Below, piece by piece: positions 1 through 7,100 of a stretch of 26,366 nucleotides of DNA (within the stretch, counting starts at the first letter, position 1; each line of letters begins with the position of its first letter). The notes beneath the pieces are model-generated. The model worked only from the letters and a program-made list of their open reading frames with translations, did no database searches and was not told where the DNA came from. The translations under genes and the position numbers were made by a program. The stretch is from XYD12-FULL-36-8 sp964391015 (GTDB taxonomy: Bacteria; Bacteroidota; Ignavibacteria; Ignavibacteriales; Ignavibacteriaceae), in NCBI GenBank assembly GCA_964391015.1, contig CAYMKU010000043.1, positions 1 through 26,366 on the forward strand. Reading direction: 5' to 3'.

Positions 1-1493
1 AAGGAAGCCACGATCTTGTTCTGCAGGTTGATGTTTTTGGTCAGCGTATCGCTGCATCCAATATTGTTAACCACCAGCCGCATCGTATGCCGGCCGGTAT
101 CCGTAAAGATCTTGACAGGATTTTGAATAGTACTGGTTGATGTTTTATCAAAATCCCAGGCCCATTTATTGGTTCCGTTATTTCCGTCATGAAAAAAATA
201 AATGGTATCTGATTTGCAGGATGATTTTACGGTATAGGTGAAATCGGCCGACACAGCATTCTTTATGGTAATATCCCGGAAGGAGGCCGGGGTTTCCAAT
301 CCGCATTCATCGATCAGGGTATTGCCATCGGATCCCTTTTTTAATTGAATACGGTAAACTCCACCGGTTGTTATGGGAGCAGAAAGAGTAAGGGTGATAT
401 CAAACGTATTGCCGAAAAATGGCGGGCCACCGTTGCACCTGCTTCTGGTATTGGTTATGGTAACAGGCTGCGGTCCTGTGACGGAGAAATCAGATCCGCC
501 GGTTTCAATGGAATGGCATTGAATCGGTTTGTTAAAAATCAATTTCAGTATAGTTGGTGAACAGGCTTTGAACTGAACGCTGTCCATGGGTGTTGGTTGC
601 AGGGGGGCAACCGTAAAGGAAATTTGCTGACCGTCTGATACGGGCCTGTTGCAGACATCATAGAGTGTATTGCCATCCGAACCGGTTTGAGCTGTGAGAA
701 TATAATTGCCATTGAACAGGGGTGTATTCAATGTAAGAACAATTGAATCAGTAAGCGGGCTGCTGCCGCATCCTGATGAACCGGCTGAAACTATACTGTA
801 ACCGCCACTGATACTGAAATCAGATCCATCCGGCGCCAGGCTGCTGCATTGCATGCCACGGTTTAATTTTACAATCAGTTTGCTCCCGTCACAATTTTGC
901 CGGAGGCTCAATAACCGGGGTTCCAACGGATCACTGATAGCCGCACTACCGCCTCCGATGACCAATTGGTATCCATCGGGTGTGCCGTTTCGGTTACTTA
1001 CCATTATAAGATATTCGTGGCCGGCAGTAATCACAGGCATTTCGCTGAATAATAATGCGCCGGGAATGCTGCAAACAATTTTACTGTTCCCATCCATGGA
1101 AGCGCCGGTCTCTCCGCCTTCGGGGCACCAATTGCATGCAACAAATAATCCCGATGCCGTGAACACATCATCGGGGTTGCGTCCGGTTACATCAAACAAT
1201 TGCCAGTCATAATTATCATTTGGGTTGACCGGTGTGATCACAAAGCCCAATGTGCCACTTCCGAAACACCCGATCTTATACCAGTAGGGATTGGTATTCT
1301 GATGCGGCGCCCCATCGCTGCAGGGAACGGGTATCGTCATTTGCCCGCAAATGGGAACGTTGCTTTGGAATACCGGGTCGGTGCTGCAAAGAAGAATAGC
1401 GGAGGAAGGGGTTTGACCGGGGGATGTACAAAGTTGTGCTGACAGGAATTTTGCCAGCAACAATGATGAAGCGATCAGAAATTTTCTTTTCAC
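1..1493 (-). CDS. Partial secreted PKD/Ig-like domain protein (C-terminus beyond left edge)
   Basis: An open minus-strand frame of 497 codons runs off the left edge without a stop. I start it at GTG (1491-1493) because the next residues form a clean signal peptide (KRKFLIASSLLLAKFLSAQ); no ATG lies in frame just upstream. Residues 21-190 are cysteine-rich and contain WYKIGCF, YDWQLFDVTGRNP and CNWC, a domain I recall from the N-terminus of large Bacteroidota PKD proteins. Residues about 191-294 and 303-410 are two related Ig-like repeats, each with a GSDFSxxG and a GSDGNTLxDxC stretch. Residues about 413-492 are a PKD domain (WAWDFD, then TDTGRHTMRLVV). Such proteins usually end in a T9SS type B / gliding-motility C-terminal domain, but that end is not visible. 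Likely exported to the cell surface. It is divergent from the dehydrogenase gene at 1684. Confidence 0.85.
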   Translation of the reverse strand, partial: MKRKFLIASSLLLAKFLSAQLCTSPGQTPSSAILLCSTDPVFQSNVPICGQMTIPVPCSDGAPHQNTNPYWYKIGCFGSGTLGFVITPVNPNDNYDWQLFDVTGRNPDDVFTASGLFVACNWCPEGGETGASMDGNSKIVCSIPGALLFSEMPVITAGHEYLIMVSNRNGTPDGYQLVIGGGSAAISDPLEPRLLSLRQNCDGSKLIVKLNRGMQCSSLAPDGSDFSISGGYSIVSAGSSGCGSSPLTDSIVLTLNTPLFNGNYILTAQTGSDGNTLYDVCNRPVSDGQQISFTVAPLQPTPMDSVQFKACSPTILKLIFNKPIQCHSIETGGSDFSVTGPQPVTITNTRSRCNGGPPFFGNTFDITLTLSAPITTGGVYRIQLKKGSDGNTLIDECGLETPASFRDITIKNAVSADFTYTVKSSCKSDTIYFFHDGNNGTNKWAWDFDKTSTSTIQNPVKIFTDTGRHTMRLVVNNIGCSDTLTKNINLQNKIVAS

Positions 1494-1683
1494 CCGTTTT
1501 GCAATTGATTTATATATTTCCCGAAACGAAAAAAACCGGTAAAACGATGCCTGCGACTGTGTAAATTACAAAACAATCGGCAACCATTTATGATCCGCTG
1601 GTTTGAAACGGATAAACACACATGGATACCGGTTTATACAACCCGGGATTGTTTTATGTAAATTCGTGTGACAAGCAGTAAGT
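1494..1683. other. Divergent intergenic region
   Basis: This gap of 190 bases lies between the minus-strand GTG start at 1493 and the plus-strand ATG at 1684, so promoters for both genes should lie here. On the plus strand TAAATTCG (1659-1666) is one base from the Bacteroidota TAnnTTTG box, but no well-spaced TTG lies upstream of it. I find no full match on either strand. Confidence 0.4.
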
Positions 1684-2373
1684 ATGAAAACAATAATTGT
1701 AACCGGGGCTTCCGGCAATCTTGGTCAGGCGGTGGTTAAAAAATTTTTAGCGGAGAATTATTTTGTTGCCGGAACCGTTATTCCCGGCGACAAGGCGGAA
1801 ATAAATATCAGCCAAAAAAATTTTGAAAAAGCAGTTGTTGATTTACTGAATGAGCATGTTATTGAAAATTTCATAGATCAATTGTTGACCAGCCAGGGTG
1901 AAATCCATGCTGCTGTACTGACTGCCGGCGGTTTTGCCATGGGAAATATTGCCGAAACAAAAGCAGCTGATATTTCAAAACAATACCAATTGAATTTTGA
2001 AACGGCTTATAATATGGCGAGACCGGTTTTTGCCCGGATGATGAAGCAGGGTAACGGAAGGATTTTCCTTATCGGTTCCAGGCCGGGGATTGACATGCGT
2101 AACAGTAAAGGCATGGTGGCATACGGGCTCAGCAAATCACTGGTATTCCGGCTGGCCGAATTGATGAATGATGAAGCTAAGGGAACCAATGTAGTGACCA
2201 GCGTGGTGGTTCCTTCCATTATTGATACACCGCCGAACAGGAAGAGTATGCCAACTGCCGATTTCAGCAAATGGGTGACACCGGAAGCCATGGCTGATTT
2301 GATTTATTTTCATTGTTGTGATGAAGCGGCTGCATTGAGGGAGCCAGTTATTAAAGTTTATGGAAATTCCTGA
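1684..2373 (+). CDS. Short-chain dehydrogenase/reductase, dihydropteridine reductase-like
   Basis: A 229-residue single-domain Rossmann protein, close to the usual SDR length. TGASGNLG at residues 7-14 is the dinucleotide-binding glycine motif. TAGG at 80-83 takes the place of the usual NNAG. The catalytic set is present as Asn104, Ser132 (LIGS), Tyr147 and Lys151 (YGLSK). The stretch IDTPPNRKSMPTADFSKW (180-197) closely resembles, from memory, the TPxNRKSMPxADFxxW segment of quinonoid dihydropteridine reductase, and the AGG motif fits that group too. I therefore favour an NAD(P)H-dependent pteridine or quinonoid reductase over a 3-oxoacyl-ACP reductase, but the substrate is not proven. It would be cytoplasmic. 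It stands alone: the divergent neighbour is a secreted protein, and palindromic repeats follow its stop. Confidence 0.85.
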   Translation: MKTIIVTGASGNLGQAVVKKFLAENYFVAGTVIPGDKAEINISQKNFEKAVVDLLNEHVIENFIDQLLTSQGEIHAAVLTAGGFAMGNIAETKAADISKQYQLNFETAYNMARPVFARMMKQGNGRIFLIGSRPGIDMRNSKGMVAYGLSKSLVFRLAELMNDEAKGTNVVTSVVVPSIIDTPPNRKSMPTADFSKWVTPEAMADLIYFHCCDEAAALREPVIKVYGNS

Positions 2374-2402
2374 TTAATCAATCCTGATCTCCTCATCCCC
2401 AA

Positions 2403-2427
2403 CCCTTCTCCACTTCGTGGAGAAGGG
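2403..2427. repeat. Palindromic repeat (CCCTTCTCCAC variant)
   Basis: Arms CCCTTCTCCAC (2403-2413) and GTGGAGAAGGG (2417-2427) pair perfectly over 11 bp with a TTC loop, 30 bases after the dehydrogenase stop codon. It could also act as a 3' mRNA hairpin for that gene, but no T run follows. Confidence 0.8.
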
Positions 2428-2444
2428 GGAATCCTCAACCCTAG

Positions 2445-2469
2445 CCCTTCTCCATTTCATGGAGAAGGG
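2445..2469. repeat. Palindromic repeat (CCCTTCTCCAT variant)
   Basis: Arms CCCTTCTCCAT (2445-2455) and ATGGAGAAGGG (2459-2469) form a perfect 11-bp stem with a TTC loop. It sits 17 bases after the previous hairpin. The two differ by a compensated base pair at the loop-proximal end (C-G in one, T-A in the other), so the stem is kept. Confidence 0.8.
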
Positions 2470-2515
2470 GAATAGGTCTCCGTATCGAATGTTTTTTTAA
2501 TAACGTAATGTCGAA

Positions 2516-2570
2516 TTGAAACGGATTTCTCCCTCTCCACTTGTGGAGAGGGTGGGGTGAGGAAGAAAAA
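2516..2570 (+). repeat. Extended palindromic repeat unit, copy 1 (3' flank of DUF559 gene)
   Basis: The unit begins TTGAAACGGA, then holds a 10-bp perfect stem CCCTCTCCAC / GTGGAGAGGG (2531-2552, TT loop), followed by TGGGGTGAGG and an A-rich tail. It is one of five copies in the window that share this order (others start at 2577, 3175, 3238 and 23803). Confidence 0.8.
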
Positions 2571-2576
2571 GTTGAT

Positions 2577-2632
2577 TTGAAACGGACTCCTCCCTCTCTA
2601 TGCAATGGAGAGGGCCGGGGTGAGGAAAAAAA
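2577..2632 (+). repeat. Extended palindromic repeat unit, copy 2 (3' flank of DUF559 gene)
   Basis: This copy has TTGAAACGGA, an imperfect stem at 2592-2614 (CCCTCTCTATGCAATGGAGAGGG), then CCGGGGTGAGG and an A run. It follows copy 1 directly and ends about 10 bases before the DUF559 stop codon. Same orientation as copy 1. Confidence 0.8.
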
Positions 2633-2640
2633 ATGATGAA

Positions 2641-3003
2641 TCACAACGCTGCTTCAATCAACCTCAGCACATTCTCCGTATCATAGATCAACTCTTCATT
2701 TCTGATTCTCACTATTTTCAGGCCTAATTCTTTCATAATATAATCCCTGGCTTTATCATATTCTTTTTGTTCGCCAAATTCATGGTGTTTGCCATCTAAT
2801 TCTATAACCAGTCTTTTGCGGGCGCAATAAAAGTCGGCGACATAAAATTTTTTAGCCCATCCATTTGTTTCATAAACGATGGGATGTTGCCTCCTTACTT
2901 TTTTACCTTTTATCCCGCGGTTTCGTAAGATTTGCCACAAATAATTTTCTTCAAAAGTCATTTTCTGACGAAGTTCTCTTGCAATCCGAATGGGAGATGA
3001 CAT
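2641..3003 (-). CDS. DUF559 domain endonuclease-like protein (Vsr/PD-(D/E)XK fold)
   Basis: A 120-residue protein. Residues 10-45 hold the usual DUF559 opening (LRQKMTFEENYLWQILRNR, then KVRRQHPI). Residues 53-75 hold the presumed nuclease core: Asp57 (VADFYC), Glu68 and Asp70 (VIELDGKHHEF), with His73/His74. Residues 81-101 match the family's YDxxRDxxMxxLGxxIxRIRN stretch. I chose ATG 3001-3003. The frame stays open to 3321, but that extension translates the palindromic repeats at 3175-3291 (TPALSIxWRGR peptides) and is not protein-like. A poly-T tract (3007-3016, plus strand) lies just before this start. The family is related to very-short-patch repair endonucleases; its role is poorly known. 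The gene is bracketed by paired palindromic repeats on both sides. Confidence 0.85.
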   Translation of the reverse strand: MSSPIRIARELRQKMTFEENYLWQILRNRGIKGKKVRRQHPIVYETNGWAKKFYVADFYCARKRLVIELDGKHHEFGEQKEYDKARDYIMKELGLKIVRIRNEELIYDTENVLRLIEAAL

Positions 3004-3174
3004 ATTTTTTTTTTGCTGAATGGTTTTCCTTCTTGCCCGGCATTTCTGCAGCATATGCAGATAGTCAGCAGGTCTTAAATTCAAAATGTAAATTATTTCA
3101 TGAAAAAATTTAATACAACGTTTTTCCCTCATTCTACAACGTGAAAAAACCCCGGAGAGAAAAGAAATTTCGAT

Positions 3175-3232
3175 TTGAAACGGATTCCTCCCTCTCCATG
3201 CAATGGAGAGGGCCGGGGTGAGGAAGAAAAAG
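3175..3232 (+). repeat. Extended palindromic repeat unit, copy 3 (5' flank of DUF559 gene)
   Basis: TTGAAACGGA is followed by a perfect 10-bp stem CCCTCTCCAT / ATGGAGAGGG (3190-3212, GCA loop), then CCGGGGTGAGGAAG and an A run. It is nearly identical to copy 2 on the other side of the DUF559 gene and has the same orientation. Confidence 0.85.
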
Positions 3233-3237
3233 TCGAT

Positions 3238-3291
3238 TTGAAACGCACTCCTCCCTCTCCATGAAATGGAGAGGGCCGGGGTGAGGAAGAA
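3238..3291 (+). repeat. Extended palindromic repeat unit, copy 4 (5' flank of DUF559 gene)
   Basis: TTGAAACGCA is followed by a perfect 10-bp stem CCCTCTCCAT / ATGGAGAGGG (3253-3275, GAA loop) and CCGGGGTGAGGAAG. It is in tandem with copy 3. The spacer between the two copies (AAAAAGTCGAT) closely resembles that between copies 1 and 2 (AAAAAGTTGAT), so the tandem pair seems to be a unit in itself. Confidence 0.85.
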
Positions 3292-3333
3292 GAGGTGATA
3301 GAAATCATTTATCTTGCCCACGAATTTTTATTT

Positions 3334-3753
3334 ATGCGCTACTTGAAATGGATCGGCCTGGCTGCTGCAGTTGCTTTAATTGCATCCTGCTTCATTCCCT
3401 GGGTCTTTATTGAATCCAGGAATATCACGGTTACCGGGATGGATTCAACCGGTACCAATTTCGGTAAACCCGGATATTTTCATTTGCTGCTCACAGCCCT
3501 TTTTCTTGTTTTCACTTTATTACAAAAGATCTGGGCCAAACGGACCAATTTATTAATAACAGCATTGAATCTTGGCTGGGCCATACGCAATTATTTTATG
3601 ATATCGGCCTGTCTGGGAGGTGATTGCCCGCTCAAAAAAACCGGTATTTTCCTGATGGTATTTTCATCAATACTCATGATGGTTTCAGCTTTATTGCCTG
3701 ATATGAGGCCTCCCCAAACCCCTCCGAAGGAGGGGCTTAATGACCCCGATTAA
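3334..3753 (+). CDS. Small four-helix membrane protein, function unknown
   Basis: 139 residues from ATG 3334, which I prefer to the in-frame ATG at 3295: it puts a charged residue and then the first hydrophobic helix at the start (MRYLKWIGLAAAVALIAS), and the upstream part overlaps the end of repeat-derived sequence. Predicted membrane segments are at about 5-25, 48-66, 72-90 and 103-122. The loop between helices 1 and 2 contains a conserved-looking TGTNFGKPGYFH. Two cysteines (93 and 98, ACLGGDCP) sit between helices 3 and 4. I recall similar hypothetical proteins in Chitinophagaceae but no known function. The natural protein probably ended near LLPDM (120-124): the last 15 residues (RPPQTPPKEGLNDPD) are encoded by a palindromic repeat that runs into the frame. 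Confidence 0.75.
   Translation: MRYLKWIGLAAAVALIASCFIPWVFIESRNITVTGMDSTGTNFGKPGYFHLLLTALFLVFTLLQKIWAKRTNLLITALNLGWAIRNYFMISACLGGDCPLKKTGIFLMVFSSILMMVSALLPDMRPPQTPPKEGLNDPD
3719..3735. repeat. Short palindrome inside the 3' end of the membrane protein gene
   Basis: CCCCTCC (3719-3725), GAA loop, GGAGGGG (3729-3735): a perfect 7-bp stem 16 bases before the stop codon. It is a common Bacteroidota intergenic palindrome type and here supplies the PKEG part of the protein tail. Confidence 0.75.
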
Positions 3754-4056
3754 TTGTGTGTTCCTCTTTCTTTAGAATTCTCTATCTCAAAATTGCAAAC
3801 AATAAATTTCAACTAACGCCCTTTACTTCTCTGTTAGTCACAGGCTTCCGCAGATTTCTATTATTATTTGTCAGGTAATAAAATCTCCTTATTTTTAATG
3901 CACAAACCCTCCTTTGCAATTTCAGATTTATCCTTCCCCTTTTAAATGGATTATGAAGTATTATTTTATCCCGTATGAATGGTGATAAAGTAATAAAGTA
4001 ACGAATATAAAGCCCGATGGGGAACAGGTCCTGTAAGAACATTAATTTTTTAGTGT

Positions 4057-4100
4057 AATAGCCGGAAGCTGGCCCCTTTGGTCGGCTATTTTAGTTTTTT
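4057..4100 (+). terminator. Stem-loop followed by T tract
   Basis: AATAGCCG (4057-4064) pairs with CGGCTATT (4083-4090) as a perfect 8-bp stem around an 18-base loop, followed by TTAGTTTTTT. This resembles an intrinsic terminator on the plus strand. The nearest plus-strand gene ends 300 bases upstream, so it could end a long 3' tail, a small unannotated RNA, or be a leader structure of the gene at 4162. Confidence 0.45.
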
Positions 4101-4145
4101 AAAATGAGATCTTTTTAGAATACAAGTTGAATTTTATATACAAAC

Positions 4146-4154
4146 AAATAAAAA
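4146..4154 (+). promoter_or_regulatory. A-rich translation leader of giant gene 1
   Basis: AAATAAAAA lies 7 bases before the ATG at 4162. The identical 9-mer is found 8 bases before 12601 and 7 bases before 20413, in place of a Shine-Dalgarno site. Confidence 0.55.
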
Positions 4155-4161
4155 CTCTCTT

Positions 4162-7100
4162 ATGAGAAAGATTTACTTATTACTTATTTCTGTGGCAATG
4201 ACAGCCCTGGTGAACGGACAAATCACTACTTCGGTAACAATGAGCGCCGTACCCATTGGCGGATCACCCTTTGCTTCATTTGATGCGGCCATCACGGCGG
4301 TAAATGGTCTTACCATTACCGGGCCCGTAGTGGTGGATGCCACGGCCGGACAAACAGAAACCCTTGCGGGGAAAATAACATTGACGGCAACCGGTACTTC
4401 TACAAATACAATAACCATCCAAAAAAGCGGGGCGGGTGCAAACCCTAAACTGATTTCATATACAGGTACCATAGCCACTCCAGCTATTACGGCTGATGGT
4501 TTTTTTGTATTGGCCGGCAGTGACTATGTTACTATTGACGGAATAGACCTGGAAGAAGCGGCCGCCAACACCACAACAACTACCGTAATGGAGTTTGGAT
4601 ATGCGCTGGCAAAAACCTCGGCAACAGACGGGGCACAGAATAATACGATCAAAAACTGTACAATTACATTAAACCGGGTTCAAAATACAGCCTGGACAGC
4701 ACCCGGTCATAACGGTTCATGCGGAATTGTTGTTTTGAATACCCTGAATACTGCAGCAGCAGCTTTGACGGTGACTGCTGCAAGCGGAACCAATTCAAAC
4801 AACAAGTTTTATACGAATACTATTCAGAATTGTAATGCGGGGTTTGTTTTTGTAGGATTTACTGCTGTCACCGGTGTGGGCCCTTCCCCGGATCCTTCCA
4901 CTTTTTTTGGCGATCTGAACAATGATGTGGGTGGTGTGGCTGCAGGTACAGGGAATACTGTGCTGAATTTTGGCGGCGGGGCAGCTACTAACCCCGCAAC
5001 AGGCATATTCGCAAATAACCAGTGGAGTTTTAACTGTTCTTACAATACGATCAACAACAATAATGGTGCGGGAGTTAACCATGCCACTACATTAAGGGGC
5101 ATTTTCCTGAACAGTTCATCAACCAGCGCCAGTGCAAACTGCAACAATAATACGATTACGGTAAAGTCAGGCGCCACAACAAGTAATCTTACGGGTATTG
5201 AAAATTCTTTTGGTGCAACGGCTGCTGCTAATACTATTAACATAAATAATAATACCATTACCGGTTGTACCTATACAACTGCTACTACCGGTGCTTTTAC
5301 CGGAATTACAAATACTGCTTCTGCTGCTACTGTTAATATCAATAATAATACTCTTACAAGCAACGCCACCAATGCTACCAGTGGAACAACCAATCTGATT
5401 CAAAATACCGGTGCGGCAACGGTAGCTATTAACATCAATTCCAATATTATTAACGGGTGGACTTTTAATGCAGCAACATCAGGAGCTTTAAATTGCATTT
5501 CTTGTACTGCCGGGGCTTCTACTTGTGCTACTTCAATCCAGAGCAATAATATACAAAGTATTACGCATGCTGTTGCCGGCAGTTCAACACATACATATAT
5601 TACGGCAACTGGTACTCCGCTTACTATGACAGTTAATAGCAACACATTCACCAATCTTGTGGTAAATACCACTGGTAGTGCAACATTTATTTCGCAATCT
5701 TATACGATGCCTGCGGGCGGAAGCCAAACATTCAATAATAATTCTATAGTAACAGGGTATAATAAAAGCGGAGCTGGCGGAACGGTAACTTTATTCACAA
5801 CCGGGGCAAGTTCTCCAAGTAGTTCAACAGCAAATTATACAAATAATAATTTTTCAAACATTACGGTTACCGGGGCAACAGCTATAACCGGTTTGAATAG
5901 TACGGATGGTCTGTCAACAGGCGCCTCTGTTAAAACGGTAACAGGGAATACATTTAATGCCTGGACAGGTGGTACCAGCACAATTCTTGGGATCAATATC
6001 AGTTATTTTCACACAGGTGCCCATAGTATATCAACAAACACATTGACCAATATTACCGGTCAGGGTACAATTACAGGTTTTTCTATTAACGCATCAGCAA
6101 ATGCTGCAACCTCATTGACAATCGGTTCAAACACCATAACTAATTTAACTTCAACCGGGACCGGCGGATCGGTAACAGGTATTACATGTTCCAATACATC
6201 TCCACTTGTTAATATTAATAGCAATACAATAAATACATTTTCAAGTACGGGGGCGTCTTCAACTGTGACAGGTATTGCGATAACCGGTGCAACATTGACC
6301 AATGTTTTTCAAAATACGATCCATACGCTTTCCGGATCAGGCGCCACATCCCCTGTTTGTAATGGTATTTCAGTCAGCAGTGGCACAGCAGTCAATGTTT
6401 ATAGAAATAAAATCTATAATTTACTGGAAAGTGGTGCAACAGGTACTACAGCGCCCATGGTAAACGGAATTTTGTTGTCAGGTGGCGGTGGAACCGGTGT
6501 GACAGCACACAATAACCTGGTTGGTGATCTTCGTGCAACAGCATCCACTTCAACGGATGCCATTCGTGGTATCAGCGTTACCGGTGCCACGGCCAGCACC
6601 ACATTTAATGTTTATTATAATACGGTTTATTTAAATGCTTCTTCAAGTGGTGCTAATTTTGGAACAACAGGCATTTATCATACGACCAATGCGACAGCAA
6701 CCACTGCAGCGCTAAATTTGCGGAATAATATTATTTACAATACTTCAACAGCCGCAGGTACTGGTTTCACAGTAGCCTATAGGAGAAGCAGTACAACTTT
6801 GACAAACTACGGTGCTTTATCGAATAATAATTGCTTTTATGCCAGTGCAACAACTGTCTCACCTTATTTTATTTTTTATGACGGAACAACCGGATACCAG
6901 ATAGCCGGGTATAAAGCATTGGTAACTGCCAGGGATGCATCCTCTTTTACCGAGGATCCCGAATTTCAATCTACAACGGGTTCGAGTGCTGATTTCCTGA
7001 AGTATAAGGTCATTACAGCGAAGCAGGTTGAGAACGGAGGTGTCAACATTGCAACCTATACAACTGATTATTTTGGCACTATCCGTGCAGGTAATGGCGG

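Larger units (their letters stand above)
3754..4161. other. Intergenic region before the giant-gene array
   Basis: 408 bases with no convincing gene. A minus-strand frame (3809-4042) has no recognisable motif, leader or family. The only structure is the stem-loop plus T tract at 4057-4100. The last 60 bases are AT-rich and end in the A-rich leader of the first giant gene. Confidence 0.5.

Noticed and set aside
345..1442. Three plus-strand open frames (345-560, 853-1212, 1200-1442)
   Set aside because: They lie antisense to the minus-strand signal-peptide/Ig/PKD frame, which is continuous and shows real domains; the plus-strand translations have no motif or leader.
1602..1613. TTTGAAACGGAT matching the opening of the extended palindromic unit
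   Set aside because: No palindrome or GTGAGG tail follows, so it is probably a chance match of about 11 bases.
2441..2644. Minus-strand frame of 67 codons
   Set aside because: Its peptide (SPRPSPLHREGG, PHPLHKWRGR) is the translation of palindromic repeats, not a protein.
2400..3300. Possible CRISPR array
   Set aside because: Repeats are palindromic, irregularly spaced, interrupted by a gene, and have no unique spacers of constant length.
3004..3321. N-terminal extension of the DUF559 frame
   Set aside because: It translates two repeat units (TPALSISWRGR and TPALSIAWRGR), so the start was moved to 3003.
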